From Variovorax sp. (GTDB lineage: Bacteria > Pseudomonadota > Gammaproteobacteria > Burkholderiales > Burkholderiaceae_C), in contig JAQGLP010000469.1 in NCBI GenBank assembly GCA_028292835.1, forward strand, positions 1 to 6,678: a stretch of 6,678 nt of DNA. The letters are read 5' to 3'. Shown here piece by piece: positions 1-6,386 of this stretch. The notes under the pieces were generated by a model. That model made no database searches. It was given only the letters and a program-made list of their open reading frames with translations, and was not told where the DNA came from. The stretch's first letter is position 1. Every line of letters begins with the position of its first letter. Both the position numbers and the translations under genes were made by a program.

Positions 1-1
1 G

Positions 2-679
2 AAGGAACTGGAAGCCCGGCGCCGTGCCGAGGAAGAGGCCGACCGCAAGAAGGACCAGCAGCGCAAGCTGGCCGAGGACAAGCGGAAAAAGGAAGAGGAA
101 CGGAAAAAAGAGGAAGTCGAGGAGCGGCAGGCCGAACTCAAGAAAAAGCAGGAGCTGCAGGCCCGGCAGGCCGAGGCCCAGCAACAGGCCGAGGCCAGGA
201 AGAAACAGGAAGCGGCGGCGGCCCGGCAAAAGGCCGAGGCCACCGCCAAGGCGGAGGCGAAGCAGAAAGCCGACGCCGCGGCCAAGCAGCAGGCGGCTGC
301 CGCGGCGGCCGACCGCCAGGCCAACCTGAAGCGGTTGCAAGGCCTTGCCGGCGCAAGCGGCAGCGACGACGCGAAGGGCTCGGCGCTCAAGTCGTCCGGC
401 CCGTCGGGCAGCTACGGCGGCAAGGTCGCCGCCGCGGTGCGTCCGAACGTCGTGTTCCCCGATGCCGACCTGGTCAGCGGCAATCCCGGCGCCGAATTCA
501 ACGTGAAGCTGGCGCCCGACGGCACCATCGTCGGCACGCCCAGGCTGGTGAAATCCAGCGGGCTGGCAGCCTGGGACGAGGCCGCCTTGCGCGCCCTGCA
601 AAAGACCGAAAAGCTGCCGCGCGACATCGACGGGCGCGTGCCGACCGCGCTGATCGTCGAGCTCAGGCCGAAGCGCTGA
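2..679 (+). CDS. tolA: TolA, cell-envelope integrity protein (5'-truncated by window edge)
   Basis: TolA links the inner-membrane TolQ-TolR motor to TolB/Pal at the outer membrane and is needed for outer-membrane constriction and integrity. The frame is open from base 2, giving 225 residues before a TGA at 677-679; the start codon and the N-terminal membrane anchor lie outside the window. Residues 1 to about 112 are almost entirely Lys, Glu, Gln, Arg and Ala, the long charged helix of TolA domain II, with three near-copies of a (Q/K)AEA unit around residues 56-81. A Gly/Ser-rich hinge (about 114-139) leads to a TonB-like C-terminal domain (about 140-225) carrying RPNVVFPD, GNPGAEFNVKLAPDGTIV, RLVKSSG and AWDEAALRAL, then KLPRDIDGRVP, all typical of domain III in Betaproteobacteria. 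This domain has no cysteine, so no disulphide. No tolB or pal follows; the next gene is convergent. A generic TonB protein is the alternative, but the long charged helix favours TolA. Confidence 0.93.
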   Translation, partial: KELEARRRAEEEADRKKDQQRKLAEDKRKKEEERKKEEVEERQAELKKKQELQARQAEAQQQAEARKKQEAAAARQKAEATAKAEAKQKADAAAKQQAAAAAADRQANLKRLQGLAGASGSDDAKGSALKSSGPSGSYGGKVAAAVRPNVVFPDADLVSGNPGAEFNVKLAPDGTIVGTPRLVKSSGLAAWDEAALRALQKTEKLPRDIDGRVPTALIVELRPKR

Positions 680-685
680 CGCGAC

Positions 686-738
686 GATTTCGATAGCTGC
701 CGGTGCCCGCCGGACGCAGGGCCCGGCGGTGCTTTCGC
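686..738. repeat. GC-rich hairpin between tolA and dnaE, possible decayed copy of a dispersed repeat
   Basis: The 67-bp gap between the convergent tolA and dnaE stop codons contains an inverted repeat: CCGCCGG at 707-713 pairs with CCGGCGG at 723-729 around a 9-nt loop. Reading on the plus strand it is followed by TGCTTTCGCTT, only a weak T-rich stretch, so it could act as a poor intrinsic terminator for tolA. The bases before it, ATTTCGATAGCTGCC at 688-702, resemble the TTTTGATAGCTGCC edge that I remember for a dispersed repeat of Comamonadaceae, whose clearer member lies near 6370-6437. The pairing is read from the sequence; the repeat membership is inference from memory. Confidence 0.4.
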
Positions 739-746
739 TTCAAGAC

Positions 747-3700
747 TCAGTCGTAGACGATGGCCGCCTTGCCGGCCTCGGCCTGCGCCATCCAGCTGGC
801 CAGTGCGGCGTCGGTCGGGAAGAACTTGGCCTGCTCGCCGAGCTGCAGCTCCACGCGCGCCCCGCCGCGCGCCAGCGACAGGCGCACCGGCAGCCCGCGC
901 ACCAGTTCGCCCTGCTCGCTCGGCTCGACGCGTGGCGGGAACTCCTTGACCATCCGTGCGATATCGGGTGCCTTGCCGTTGACCGCAACGCGCAGGAACT
1001 TGCCGAAACGGCAGCGCGCCGCCGCCAGGTCCCAGACCTGCTGCACCACGAAGCGGGCCTCGAAGCCGCCGCGCCCGGGCTGCAGCCGACCGCTGACGAT
1101 CACCAGTTCGTCGTCCTTCAGCGTATGGCGGTTGGCGTTCATCACGGCCTCGTCGGCGGTGGCCTCAATGGTGTCGGTCTTGTCGTCGAGCACGAACAGC
1201 GCGATGCGGCCGCGCTGCCCGTTGATGACGCGCATTCCGCTCACGATGCCGGCGATCACCTGCGGCTCACGGCTTTCCGGCAAGTCGCCGATCTCGCGCT
1301 TGGCGAAGCGCCGCACCTCGTGCGCCACCTCGTCGAACAGGTGACCCGAGAGGTAGAAGCCGATGGCGGTCTTCTCCAGCGTCAGGCGCTCCTTGACGCC
1401 CCAGGGCGCCACCGCCGCCAGTTCCGGCTCCTGCGTGCTGGAGCCGTGCGCATCGTCGCCCATGTCGAACAGGCCGCCCTGGTTGGCGTTGGCCGCCGCC
1501 GCGCTGCCGAATTCGAATGCCGTGTCGAGCGAGGCGCTCAGCGCCGCGCGGTTCGGGTGCAGCGCATCGAAGGCGCCGGCCCTGATCAGCGCCTCGACGG
1601 TGCGCTTGTTGATACGGGTGCGGTCGACCCGCACGCAGAAGTCGAACAGGCTCTTGAACGGCCCGCGCTCGCTGCCGGACGGGCCTTCGCCCCGGCCTTC
1701 GCGCGCCGCGACGATGGCCTCGATGGCGAGCTGGCCGGTGCCCTTGATGGCACCCAGGCCGTAGCGGATCACCTTGTCCGAGACCGGCTCGAAGCGGTAC
1801 TGCCCGAGGTTGACGTCCGGCGGCTCGAAGGTCATGCCGAAATTCTTGACCGCGTCCTGGAACAGCACCCGGAGCTTGTCGGTGTCGTCCATCTCCACCG
1901 TCATGTTGGCGCAGAAGAACTCGGCCGTGTAGTGCACCTTCAGCCAGCCGGTGTGGTAGGCCAGCAGCGAGTAGGCGGCGGCGTGCGACTTGTTGAAGCC
2001 GTAGCCCGCGAACTTCTCCATCAGGTCGAAGATCTCGTCGGCCTTTTCCTGGACGATGCCGTTCCTGGCCGCGCCCTTTCTGAAGATCTCGCGGTGCTCG
2101 GCCATCTCCTCGGCCTTCTTCTTGCCCATGGCGCGGCGCAGCAGGTCGGCGCCGCCGAGCGAGTAGCCGCCCAGGATCTGCGCGGTCTGCATGACCTGCT
2201 CCTGGTAGACCATGATCCCGTAGGTCTCGCTGAGCATCTCGGCCACCAGCGGGTGCGGGTACTCGACCGGCTCGCGCCCGTGCTTGCGCGCGACGAAGCT
2301 CGGGATCAGGTCCATCGGGCCGGGGCGGTAGAGGGCGTTGAGCGCGATCAGGTCTTCCAGGCGCGTGGGCCGCGCGTCCTTCAGCATGCCCTGCATGCCG
2401 CGCGATTCAAACTGGAACACGGCCTCGGTCTTGCCCTCGGAGAAGAGCCGGTAGGTGCGCGGATCGTCGAGCCGGATGTTCTCGTAGGCGAAGTTCTCCT
2501 GGCCCTTGTGGCGCCGGACGATGAATTCCTTGGCGATCTCCAGGATCGTGAGCGTGGCCAGCCCCAAAAAGTCGAACTTGACCAGGCCGACCGCCTCCAC
2601 GTCGTCCTTGTCGTACTGGCTCACGGCCGAGTTGCTGCCGGGCTGCTGGTAGAGCGGGCAGAAGTCGGTCAGCTTGCCCGGCGCGATCAGCACGCCGCCC
2701 GCATGCATGCCGACGTTGCGCGTCATGCCTTCGAGCTTTTGCGCCAGTTCGACCAGCATGCGCACCTCCTCCTCGCGCTCGATGCGCGCCGCCAGCTGCG
2801 GCTCCATCTCGATCGCGTAGTTGTTCTTGTCGCCCTCAGGCTTGGGCCGGGGCGGGTACTGGAGCGTGACTGGCTGGCCGGGCTTGTTCGGGATCAGCTT
2901 GCTGATGCCGTCGCAGAACATGTAGCTCATGTCGAGCACGCGGCCCACGTCGCGGATGGCCGCGCGCGCGGCCATGGTGCCGAAGGTGACGATCTGGCTG
3001 ACGGCGTCGCGACCGTACTTGTCCTTCACGTAGTCGATCACCCGGTCGCGGTTGCTCTGGCAGAAGTCGATGTCGAAGTCGGGCATCGAGACCCGCTCGG
3101 GATTCAGGAAGCGCTCGAACAGCAGGTTGAATTCGAGCGGGTCGAGGTCGGTGATCTTCAGCGCGTACGCCACCAGCGAGCCGGCGCCGGAGCCCCGTCC
3201 GGGACCCACCGGGCAGCCGTTCTTCTTGGCCCAGTTGATGAAATCGCCCACGATCAGGAAGTAGCCGGGGAAGCCCATCTTCAGGATCGTGTTGATCTCG
3301 AACTCGAGCCGTTCCACGTAGCGCGGGCGCTCGGCGTCGCGCTTGGCCGCGTCGGGGTACAGGTGCGCGAGGCGCTCCTCCAGACCCTCGAACGACGCCA
3401 CGCGGAAGTACTCGGCGATCGGCATGCGCGCGCCGTCGACCTCGGGCGTCGGGAAGTCCGGCAACTGCGGCTTGCCCAAGGTGAGCGTCAGGCTGCAGCG
3501 CCGGGCGATCTCGACCGTGTTGGCCAGCGCGCTCGGCACGTCGGCGAAGAGCCGCGCTATCTCGGCGCCCGACTTGAAATACTGGTCGCGCGTGAAGCGC
3601 CGCACGCGGCGCTGGTTGCCGAGGATCTCGCCTTCGGAGATGCAGACGCGCGCCTCGTGGGCCTCGTAGTCGTCGGCAGTGGCGAACTGCACCGGGTGCG

Positions 3701-4292
3701 TCGCGACCGCGGGCAGGCCGAGCCGCGCCGCGAGCTGCACGGCGGCCACCACGTGCGGCTCGTCGTCGGGCCGGCCGGCGCGCTGCAGTTCGATGTAGAA
3801 GCGCTGCGGGAACAGCCGGGCGAGCCGCAGTGCGACTTCCCTCGCGCGTTCGTGGTTGCCCTGCAGCAGCGGCGCGCCGAGCGGCCCGGCCTGCGCGCCC
3901 GACAGCGCGATCAGCCCGCCGCCCAACTCCTCCAGCCAGGCCAGCTTGATGGCCGCCTGCGCCTGGCCGCGGCCGACGTTCTGCGTCCAGGCGCGCGCCA
4001 GCAGCTCCGACAGGTGCAGGTAGCCCTGCTGGTTCTGCACCAGCAGCACGATGCGCGTGAGCGCGGCGGGTTCCGCGCCCAGTCCTTCGAGATGAACCTC
4101 CGCGCCCAGCAGCGGCTTGACGCCCTTGCCACGCGCTTCCTTGTAGAACTTGACCGCGCCGAACAGGTTGTTGAGGTCGGTGATCGCCAGGGCCGGCTGC
4201 CCGTCGGCGGCGGCGGCCTTGACCACCTCGTCGATGCGGTTGGTGCCGTCGACGACGGAAAATTCGGTGTGCAGACGCAGGTGGACAAACAT
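747..4292 (-). CDS. dnaE: DNA polymerase III subunit alpha
   Basis: This is the catalytic subunit of the replicative polymerase and extends both chromosome strands in the cytoplasm. The protein has 1181 residues, close to the usual 1160-1180. An N-terminal PHP domain begins with HLRLHTEFSVVDG (residues 4-16). The palm contains GPGRGSGAGSLVAY (363-376) and PDFDIDF (404-410), with catalytic Asp407 and Asp409; Asp574 in VKFDFLGL is the third metal ligand (compare E. coli D401, D403, D555). The fingers carry YQEQVMQ (696-702), RRAMGKKK (719-726) and FAGYGFNKSHAAAY (761-774). QGGLF (938-942) fits the beta-clamp-binding motif. An OB fold (about 1010-1090) and a C-terminal tau-binding region follow. 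The frame is open further upstream, to 4544, but that extension runs into the dehydrogenase gene, while ATG at 4292 gives the family's MFVHLRLH start. There is no Shine-Dalgarno; a TACAAT box ends 6 nt before the ATG. Confidence 0.98.
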   Translation of the reverse strand: MFVHLRLHTEFSVVDGTNRIDEVVKAAAADGQPALAITDLNNLFGAVKFYKEARGKGVKPLLGAEVHLEGLGAEPAALTRIVLLVQNQQGYLHLSELLARAWTQNVGRGQAQAAIKLAWLEELGGGLIALSGAQAGPLGAPLLQGNHERAREVALRLARLFPQRFYIELQRAGRPDDEPHVVAAVQLAARLGLPAVATHPVQFATADDYEAHEARVCISEGEILGNQRRVRRFTRDQYFKSGAEIARLFADVPSALANTVEIARRCSLTLTLGKPQLPDFPTPEVDGARMPIAEYFRVASFEGLEERLAHLYPDAAKRDAERPRYVERLEFEINTILKMGFPGYFLIVGDFINWAKKNGCPVGPGRGSGAGSLVAYALKITDLDPLEFNLLFERFLNPERVSMPDFDIDFCQSNRDRVIDYVKDKYGRDAVSQIVTFGTMAARAAIRDVGRVLDMSYMFCDGISKLIPNKPGQPVTLQYPPRPKPEGDKNNYAIEMEPQLAARIEREEEVRMLVELAQKLEGMTRNVGMHAGGVLIAPGKLTDFCPLYQQPGSNSAVSQYDKDDVEAVGLVKFDFLGLATLTILEIAKEFIVRRHKGQENFAYENIRLDDPRTYRLFSEGKTEAVFQFESRGMQGMLKDARPTRLEDLIALNALYRPGPMDLIPSFVARKHGREPVEYPHPLVAEMLSETYGIMVYQEQVMQTAQILGGYSLGGADLLRRAMGKKKAEEMAEHREIFRKGAARNGIVQEKADEIFDLMEKFAGYGFNKSHAAAYSLLAYHTGWLKVHYTAEFFCANMTVEMDDTDKLRVLFQDAVKNFGMTFEPPDVNLGQYRFEPVSDKVIRYGLGAIKGTGQLAIEAIVAAREGRGEGPSGSERGPFKSLFDFCVRVDRTRINKRTVEALIRAGAFDALHPNRAALSASLDTAFEFGSAAAANANQGGLFDMGDDAHGSSTQEPELAAVAPWGVKERLTLEKTAIGFYLSGHLFDEVAHEVRRFAKREIGDLPESREPQVIAGIVSGMRVINGQRGRIALFVLDDKTDTIEATADEAVMNANRHTLKDDELVIVSGRLQPGRGGFEARFVVQQVWDLAAARCRFGKFLRVAVNGKAPDIARMVKEFPPRVEPSEQGELVRGLPVRLSLARGGARVELQLGEQAKFFPTDAALASWMAQAEAGKAAIVYD

Positions 4293-4307
4293 CGCGCCAT
4301 TGTAGAA
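4293..4307 (-). promoter_or_regulatory. Putative -10 box abutting the dnaE start (leaderless promoter candidate)
   Basis: On the minus strand the 15 nt before the dnaE ATG read TTCTACAATGGCGCG. TACAAT (4304 to 4299) matches the sigma-70 -10 consensus at five of six positions and sits 6 nt from the ATG, so transcription would be expected to begin at or next to the start codon. I find no convincing -35 hexamer at 15-18 nt spacing and no extended -10 TG. The box lies in the 49-bp gap after the dehydrogenase gene, so dnaE may have its own promoter as well as readthrough. The same 15-mer, with two differences, precedes the TrhO-like gene. Confidence 0.5.
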
Positions 4308-4341
4308 AGCCGCGCCGGTGGGCTGGCCTCGGCGGCCCCTG

Positions 4342-5406
4342 CTAGCCGCCCGCCTGCAGGCCCACCTCCATGTCCAGCTCGGCCGCCAGCGCCAGCAGCG
4401 ACTTCCAGGTGCTCTCGCCGGGTTCGATGTGCGTTGCATGGCGCGCCCGGTTGTTCGCCTCGTACTGGCCCGGGTACTGCACGCCCTCGCCGCCCGGCTG
4501 CGGCGGGCATGACAGCAGGTAGTCGATGAAGGCGCTGGTTTCATGCGCCTGCCAAGCCGCAGCGCCGCCCCGAGCCGGATCGAACACCAGCGCGAACAGG
4601 TTGTTGGTCGCCAGGCCGCCGCGCGGATTCTCCGGCTGGATGGTGCCGCCGCCCGAGAGCACGCCGGCCAGCAGTTCGGCCACGACGCCCAGCGCGCAGC
4701 CCTTGTGGCCGCCGAAGGGCAGCAACGCCCCCGGGGGATCGGCGAACATCACCGCCGGATCGGTCGTGGCATGGCCCTGGGCATCGATCAACGCGCCCTC
4801 GGGGGCCGGCTCGCCGCTGTCGGCCAGCACGCGCGCCTTGTTGAGCGCGATGGTGCTGGTCGCCATGTCCACGATGAGGGGCGCCCGGCCGCCCGGCAAC
4901 GGGCTGGCGAAGCACAGCGGGTTGGTGGTCATGCGCGCCTCGGCGCCGCCGAAGGGCGCCACCATCGGCGCCCGGTTGATGACGTTGGTGAAAGCCACCA
5001 GCACGAGGCCCGCCGCCGCGACCTGCTCGCCGTAATGGCCCATGCGGCCCAGGTGGTGACTGTCGCGCAGCGTCATCACGCAATGCCCATGGCGACTTGC
5101 TGCCTCGATGACCGAGGCAAACGCCTGCTTGCCGCCGTGCTGCCCGAAGCCATGGTGGCCATGCCAGGACTGCAGGGTGCCGCTGTCGGTCAACAGGGTG
5201 GGCCGCGCCGCCGCGACCACGTGGCCTGCGGCGAGCGCGCGGCGGTAGCCCGGCAGGATGGACATGCCATGGCTCGCATAGCCCACGCGGTCGGACTCGA
5301 CCAGGTGCTCGGCCACATCGCGCGCGATGTCCTGCGGCAACTGCTGGCGGTGCAACAGGCGCTCGACCAGTCCGATGGCCTCGGAAACGGAAATGCGGAT
5401 GCTCAT
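4342..5406 (-). CDS. Ldh_2-family malate/L-lactate (2-hydroxycarboxylate) dehydrogenase
   Basis: This is an NAD(P)-dependent oxidoreductase of the type II malate/lactate dehydrogenase family (malate, sulfolactate, ureidoglycolate and hydroxycarboxylate dehydrogenases), unrelated to Rossmann-fold LDH. It is cytoplasmic; no signal peptide is seen. The 354 residues are a full family length. Visible family blocks are an N-terminal helical region ending in ESDRVGYASHG (37-47, with Arg40 and His46), DSHHLGRMGHYGEQ (115-128, His117/His118), MVAPFGG (148-154), TTNPLCFASP (160-169), DMATSTIALNK (180-190) and PFGGHKGCALG (230-240). The layout matches what I remember of E. coli YbiC/HcxB, including the YPG(Q/E)(Y/W)E-N stretch near 311-319. 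The substrate cannot be told from sequence. The ATG at 5406 gives a normal N-terminus but has no Shine-Dalgarno; it overlaps the stop of a five-codon upstream reading frame (ATGA). A His-rich segment at 82-90 is unusual. dnaE follows 49 bp downstream and is functionally unrelated. Confidence 0.9.
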   Translation of the reverse strand: MSIRISVSEAIGLVERLLHRQQLPQDIARDVAEHLVESDRVGYASHGMSILPGYRRALAAGHVVAAARPTLLTDSGTLQSWHGHHGFGQHGGKQAFASVIEAASRHGHCVMTLRDSHHLGRMGHYGEQVAAAGLVLVAFTNVINRAPMVAPFGGAEARMTTNPLCFASPLPGGRAPLIVDMATSTIALNKARVLADSGEPAPEGALIDAQGHATTDPAVMFADPPGALLPFGGHKGCALGVVAELLAGVLSGGGTIQPENPRGGLATNNLFALVFDPARGGAAAWQAHETSAFIDYLLSCPPQPGGEGVQYPGQYEANNRARHATHIEPGESTWKSLLALAAELDMEVGLQAGG

Positions 5407-5588
5407 GGGGGGTTTTTCATGCGAAGCAGGTCGCCAGGCGATTCGGCGCGACGGCCCATGCTAGTCGCGTGCCGCCGAGCCGGCCCCGGGCGCGGTCCAG
5501 CCAGCCCGGGCCCTGTGCCGTCGCAGGGCGCGAGATCGGCGCTCAATGCGCACAAAAAAGCGTTCCCTTCGATGCAAAGGCGCACTTC
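5407..5588. promoter_or_regulatory. Divergent intergenic region between the dehydrogenase and the TrhO-like gene
   Basis: About 190 bp separate the two divergent start codons, so promoters for both genes should lie here. For the dehydrogenase (minus strand) the best -10-like hexamer I find is TAGCAT at 5463-5458 (four of six matches), without a clear -35, so it is weak. An A-rich run, CACAAAAAAG, lies at 5551-5560, about 30 nt upstream of the TrhO -10 box. An inverted repeat at 5482-5512 is listed separately. No ORF here is supported as a gene. Confidence 0.35.
5482..5512. repeat. GC-rich inverted repeat in the divergent promoter region
   Basis: GGCCCCGGGC (5482-5491) pairs with GCCCGGGCC (5504-5512) with one bulged C, giving a 9-bp stem around a 12-nt loop. 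No T-tract follows on either strand, so it does not look like an intrinsic terminator. Lying between two divergent start codons it could be an operator, or a chance palindrome in GC-rich DNA. Confidence 0.3.
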
Positions 5589-5600
5589 TACAATCGCCCG
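5586..5600 (+). promoter_or_regulatory. Putative -10 box abutting the TrhO-like start (leaderless promoter candidate)
   Basis: The 15 nt before the GTG start read TTCTACAATCGCCCG. TACAAT (5589-5594) is a five-of-six -10 match, 6 nt from the GTG, so the expected transcription start falls on the start codon itself. No Shine-Dalgarno is present and no good -35 is seen at 15-18 nt spacing. The element is identical to the one before dnaE at 13 of 15 positions. Confidence 0.5.
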
Positions 5601-6386
5601 GTGCTGCCCATCCTCAACATCGCCGCCTATCTTTTCACCGCCATCGACGATCCGCAGGCGCTGCGTACCGCGTTGCTGGCCCGCGCCCTGGAGCGAGAAC
5701 TCAAAGGCACGGTGCTGCTGGCGCCCGAAGGCATCAACCTGTTCCTGGCCGGGGCGGCCCCGGAGGTCCGCAGCTTCGTCGACACCCTGCGCGCCGATGC
5801 GCGCTTCGCCGCGCTCGAAACCAAGGAAAGCTGGTCCGCAGCGCAGCCGTTTCGCCGCATGCTGGTGAAGGTCAAGCGCGAGATCATCCGCATGGACCAC
5901 CCGGCCATCCAGCCCGCGGCGGGCCGTGCGCCTGGCGTCGATGCTCCCACGCTCAAGCGCTGGCTCGACCAGGGGCATGACGACGCCGGACAGCCGATCG
6001 CCCTGCTCGACACCCGCAATGCCTTCGAGGTCGACCACGGCACGTTCGAAGGCGCCATCGACTGGCGCATCGACCGGTTCACGCAGTTTCCGCAGGCGGT
6101 GCGCGACCACCGTGACCAACTCGCGGGCAAGACCGTAGTGAGCTTTTGCACCGGTGGCATCCGCTGCGAGAAGGCGGCCATCCTGATGCGCGAACTCGGC
6201 GTGGCCGACGTGCTGCAGCTCGAAGGCGGCATCCTGAAGTACTTCGAGCACGTCGGCGGCGCGCACTACCGCGGCGACTGCTTCGTGTTCGACGGCCGCC
6301 GCACGCTCGCGCCCGACCTGAGCGCCAGCGGCGGCTACGCCAGCGCACGAGCGCCGGAAGATCCGGATTTTGCTATCAAAAAGTGA
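5601..6386 (+). CDS. trhO: Rhodanese-domain protein, TrhO/YceA-like tRNA uridine-34 hydroxylase (short form)
   Basis: TrhO proteins use oxygen to hydroxylate U34 in tRNAs that read wobble codons, the first step towards cmo5U/mo5U-type bases. From GTG at 5601 the protein has 261 residues. The N-terminal domain starts LPILNIAAYLFTAIDD, with the family motif KGTVLLAPEGINLFLAG (35-51); KVKREII (90-96) follows. The C-terminal rhodanese domain runs from about 118 to 230, with LLDTRNAFEVDHGTF (135-149), the active-site loop CTGGIRCEKA (183-192, catalytic Cys183) and LEGGILKYFE (207-216), then GDCFVFDGR (225-233). It ends soon after and lacks the Cys-rich tail of the approximately 350-residue E. coli protein. 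The frame opens to a GTG at 5469, but those 44 residues are Arg/Pro/Ser-rich and unlike the family, so 5601 is preferred. The last residues, FAIKK, are encoded by an intergenic-type repeat. An uncharacterised rhodanese sulfurtransferase is the alternative; activity is inferred from homology only. Confidence 0.85.
   Translation: MLPILNIAAYLFTAIDDPQALRTALLARALERELKGTVLLAPEGINLFLAGAAPEVRSFVDTLRADARFAALETKESWSAAQPFRRMLVKVKREIIRMDHPAIQPAAGRAPGVDAPTLKRWLDQGHDDAGQPIALLDTRNAFEVDHGTFEGAIDWRIDRFTQFPQAVRDHRDQLAGKTVVSFCTGGIRCEKAAILMRELGVADVLQLEGGILKYFEHVGGAHYRGDCFVFDGRRTLAPDLSASGGYASARAPEDPDFAIKK

Noticed and set aside
24..329. Arg/Pro/Lys-rich 101-codon plus-strand frame over the tolA helix
   Set aside because: It is an off-frame reading of the Lys/Glu/Ala-rich TolA linker; the TolA frame continues into a conserved C-terminal domain.
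4308..4341. GC-rich stretch after the dehydrogenase stop as a terminator
   Set aside because: Only about 5 bp of CGCCG/CGGCG pairing is found and no T-tract, so a terminator is not supported.
729..4529. A 1266-codon open frame on the plus strand, antisense to nearly all of dnaE
   Set aside because: It is in exact codon register with dnaE on the opposite strand, where high GC at third positions suppresses stops. Its His/Arg/Val/Leu-rich translation has no recognisable domain, while the minus-strand frame is an unmistakable DnaE.
4293..4544. N-terminal extension of dnaE to an upstream start
   Set aside because: The extra residues are off-frame dehydrogenase sequence and unlike DnaE; the family's MFVHLRLH start is at 4292.
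5469..5600. 44-residue N-terminal extension of the TrhO-like protein from GTG 5469
   Set aside because: The residues are Arg/Pro/Ser-rich, cross the -10-like box and an inverted repeat, and do not resemble family N-termini.
4543..5868. 441-codon plus-strand frame antisense to the dehydrogenase and running into trhO
   Set aside because: It is low in recognisable content, rich in Arg/His/Ala, and overlaps two well-supported genes in other frames.
5403..6266. 287-codon minus-strand frame antisense to the TrhO-like gene
   Set aside because: It mirrors a gene with clear rhodanese motifs, and its translation shows no recognisable family. Only its last five codons (MKNPP) drew attention, as a possible leader.
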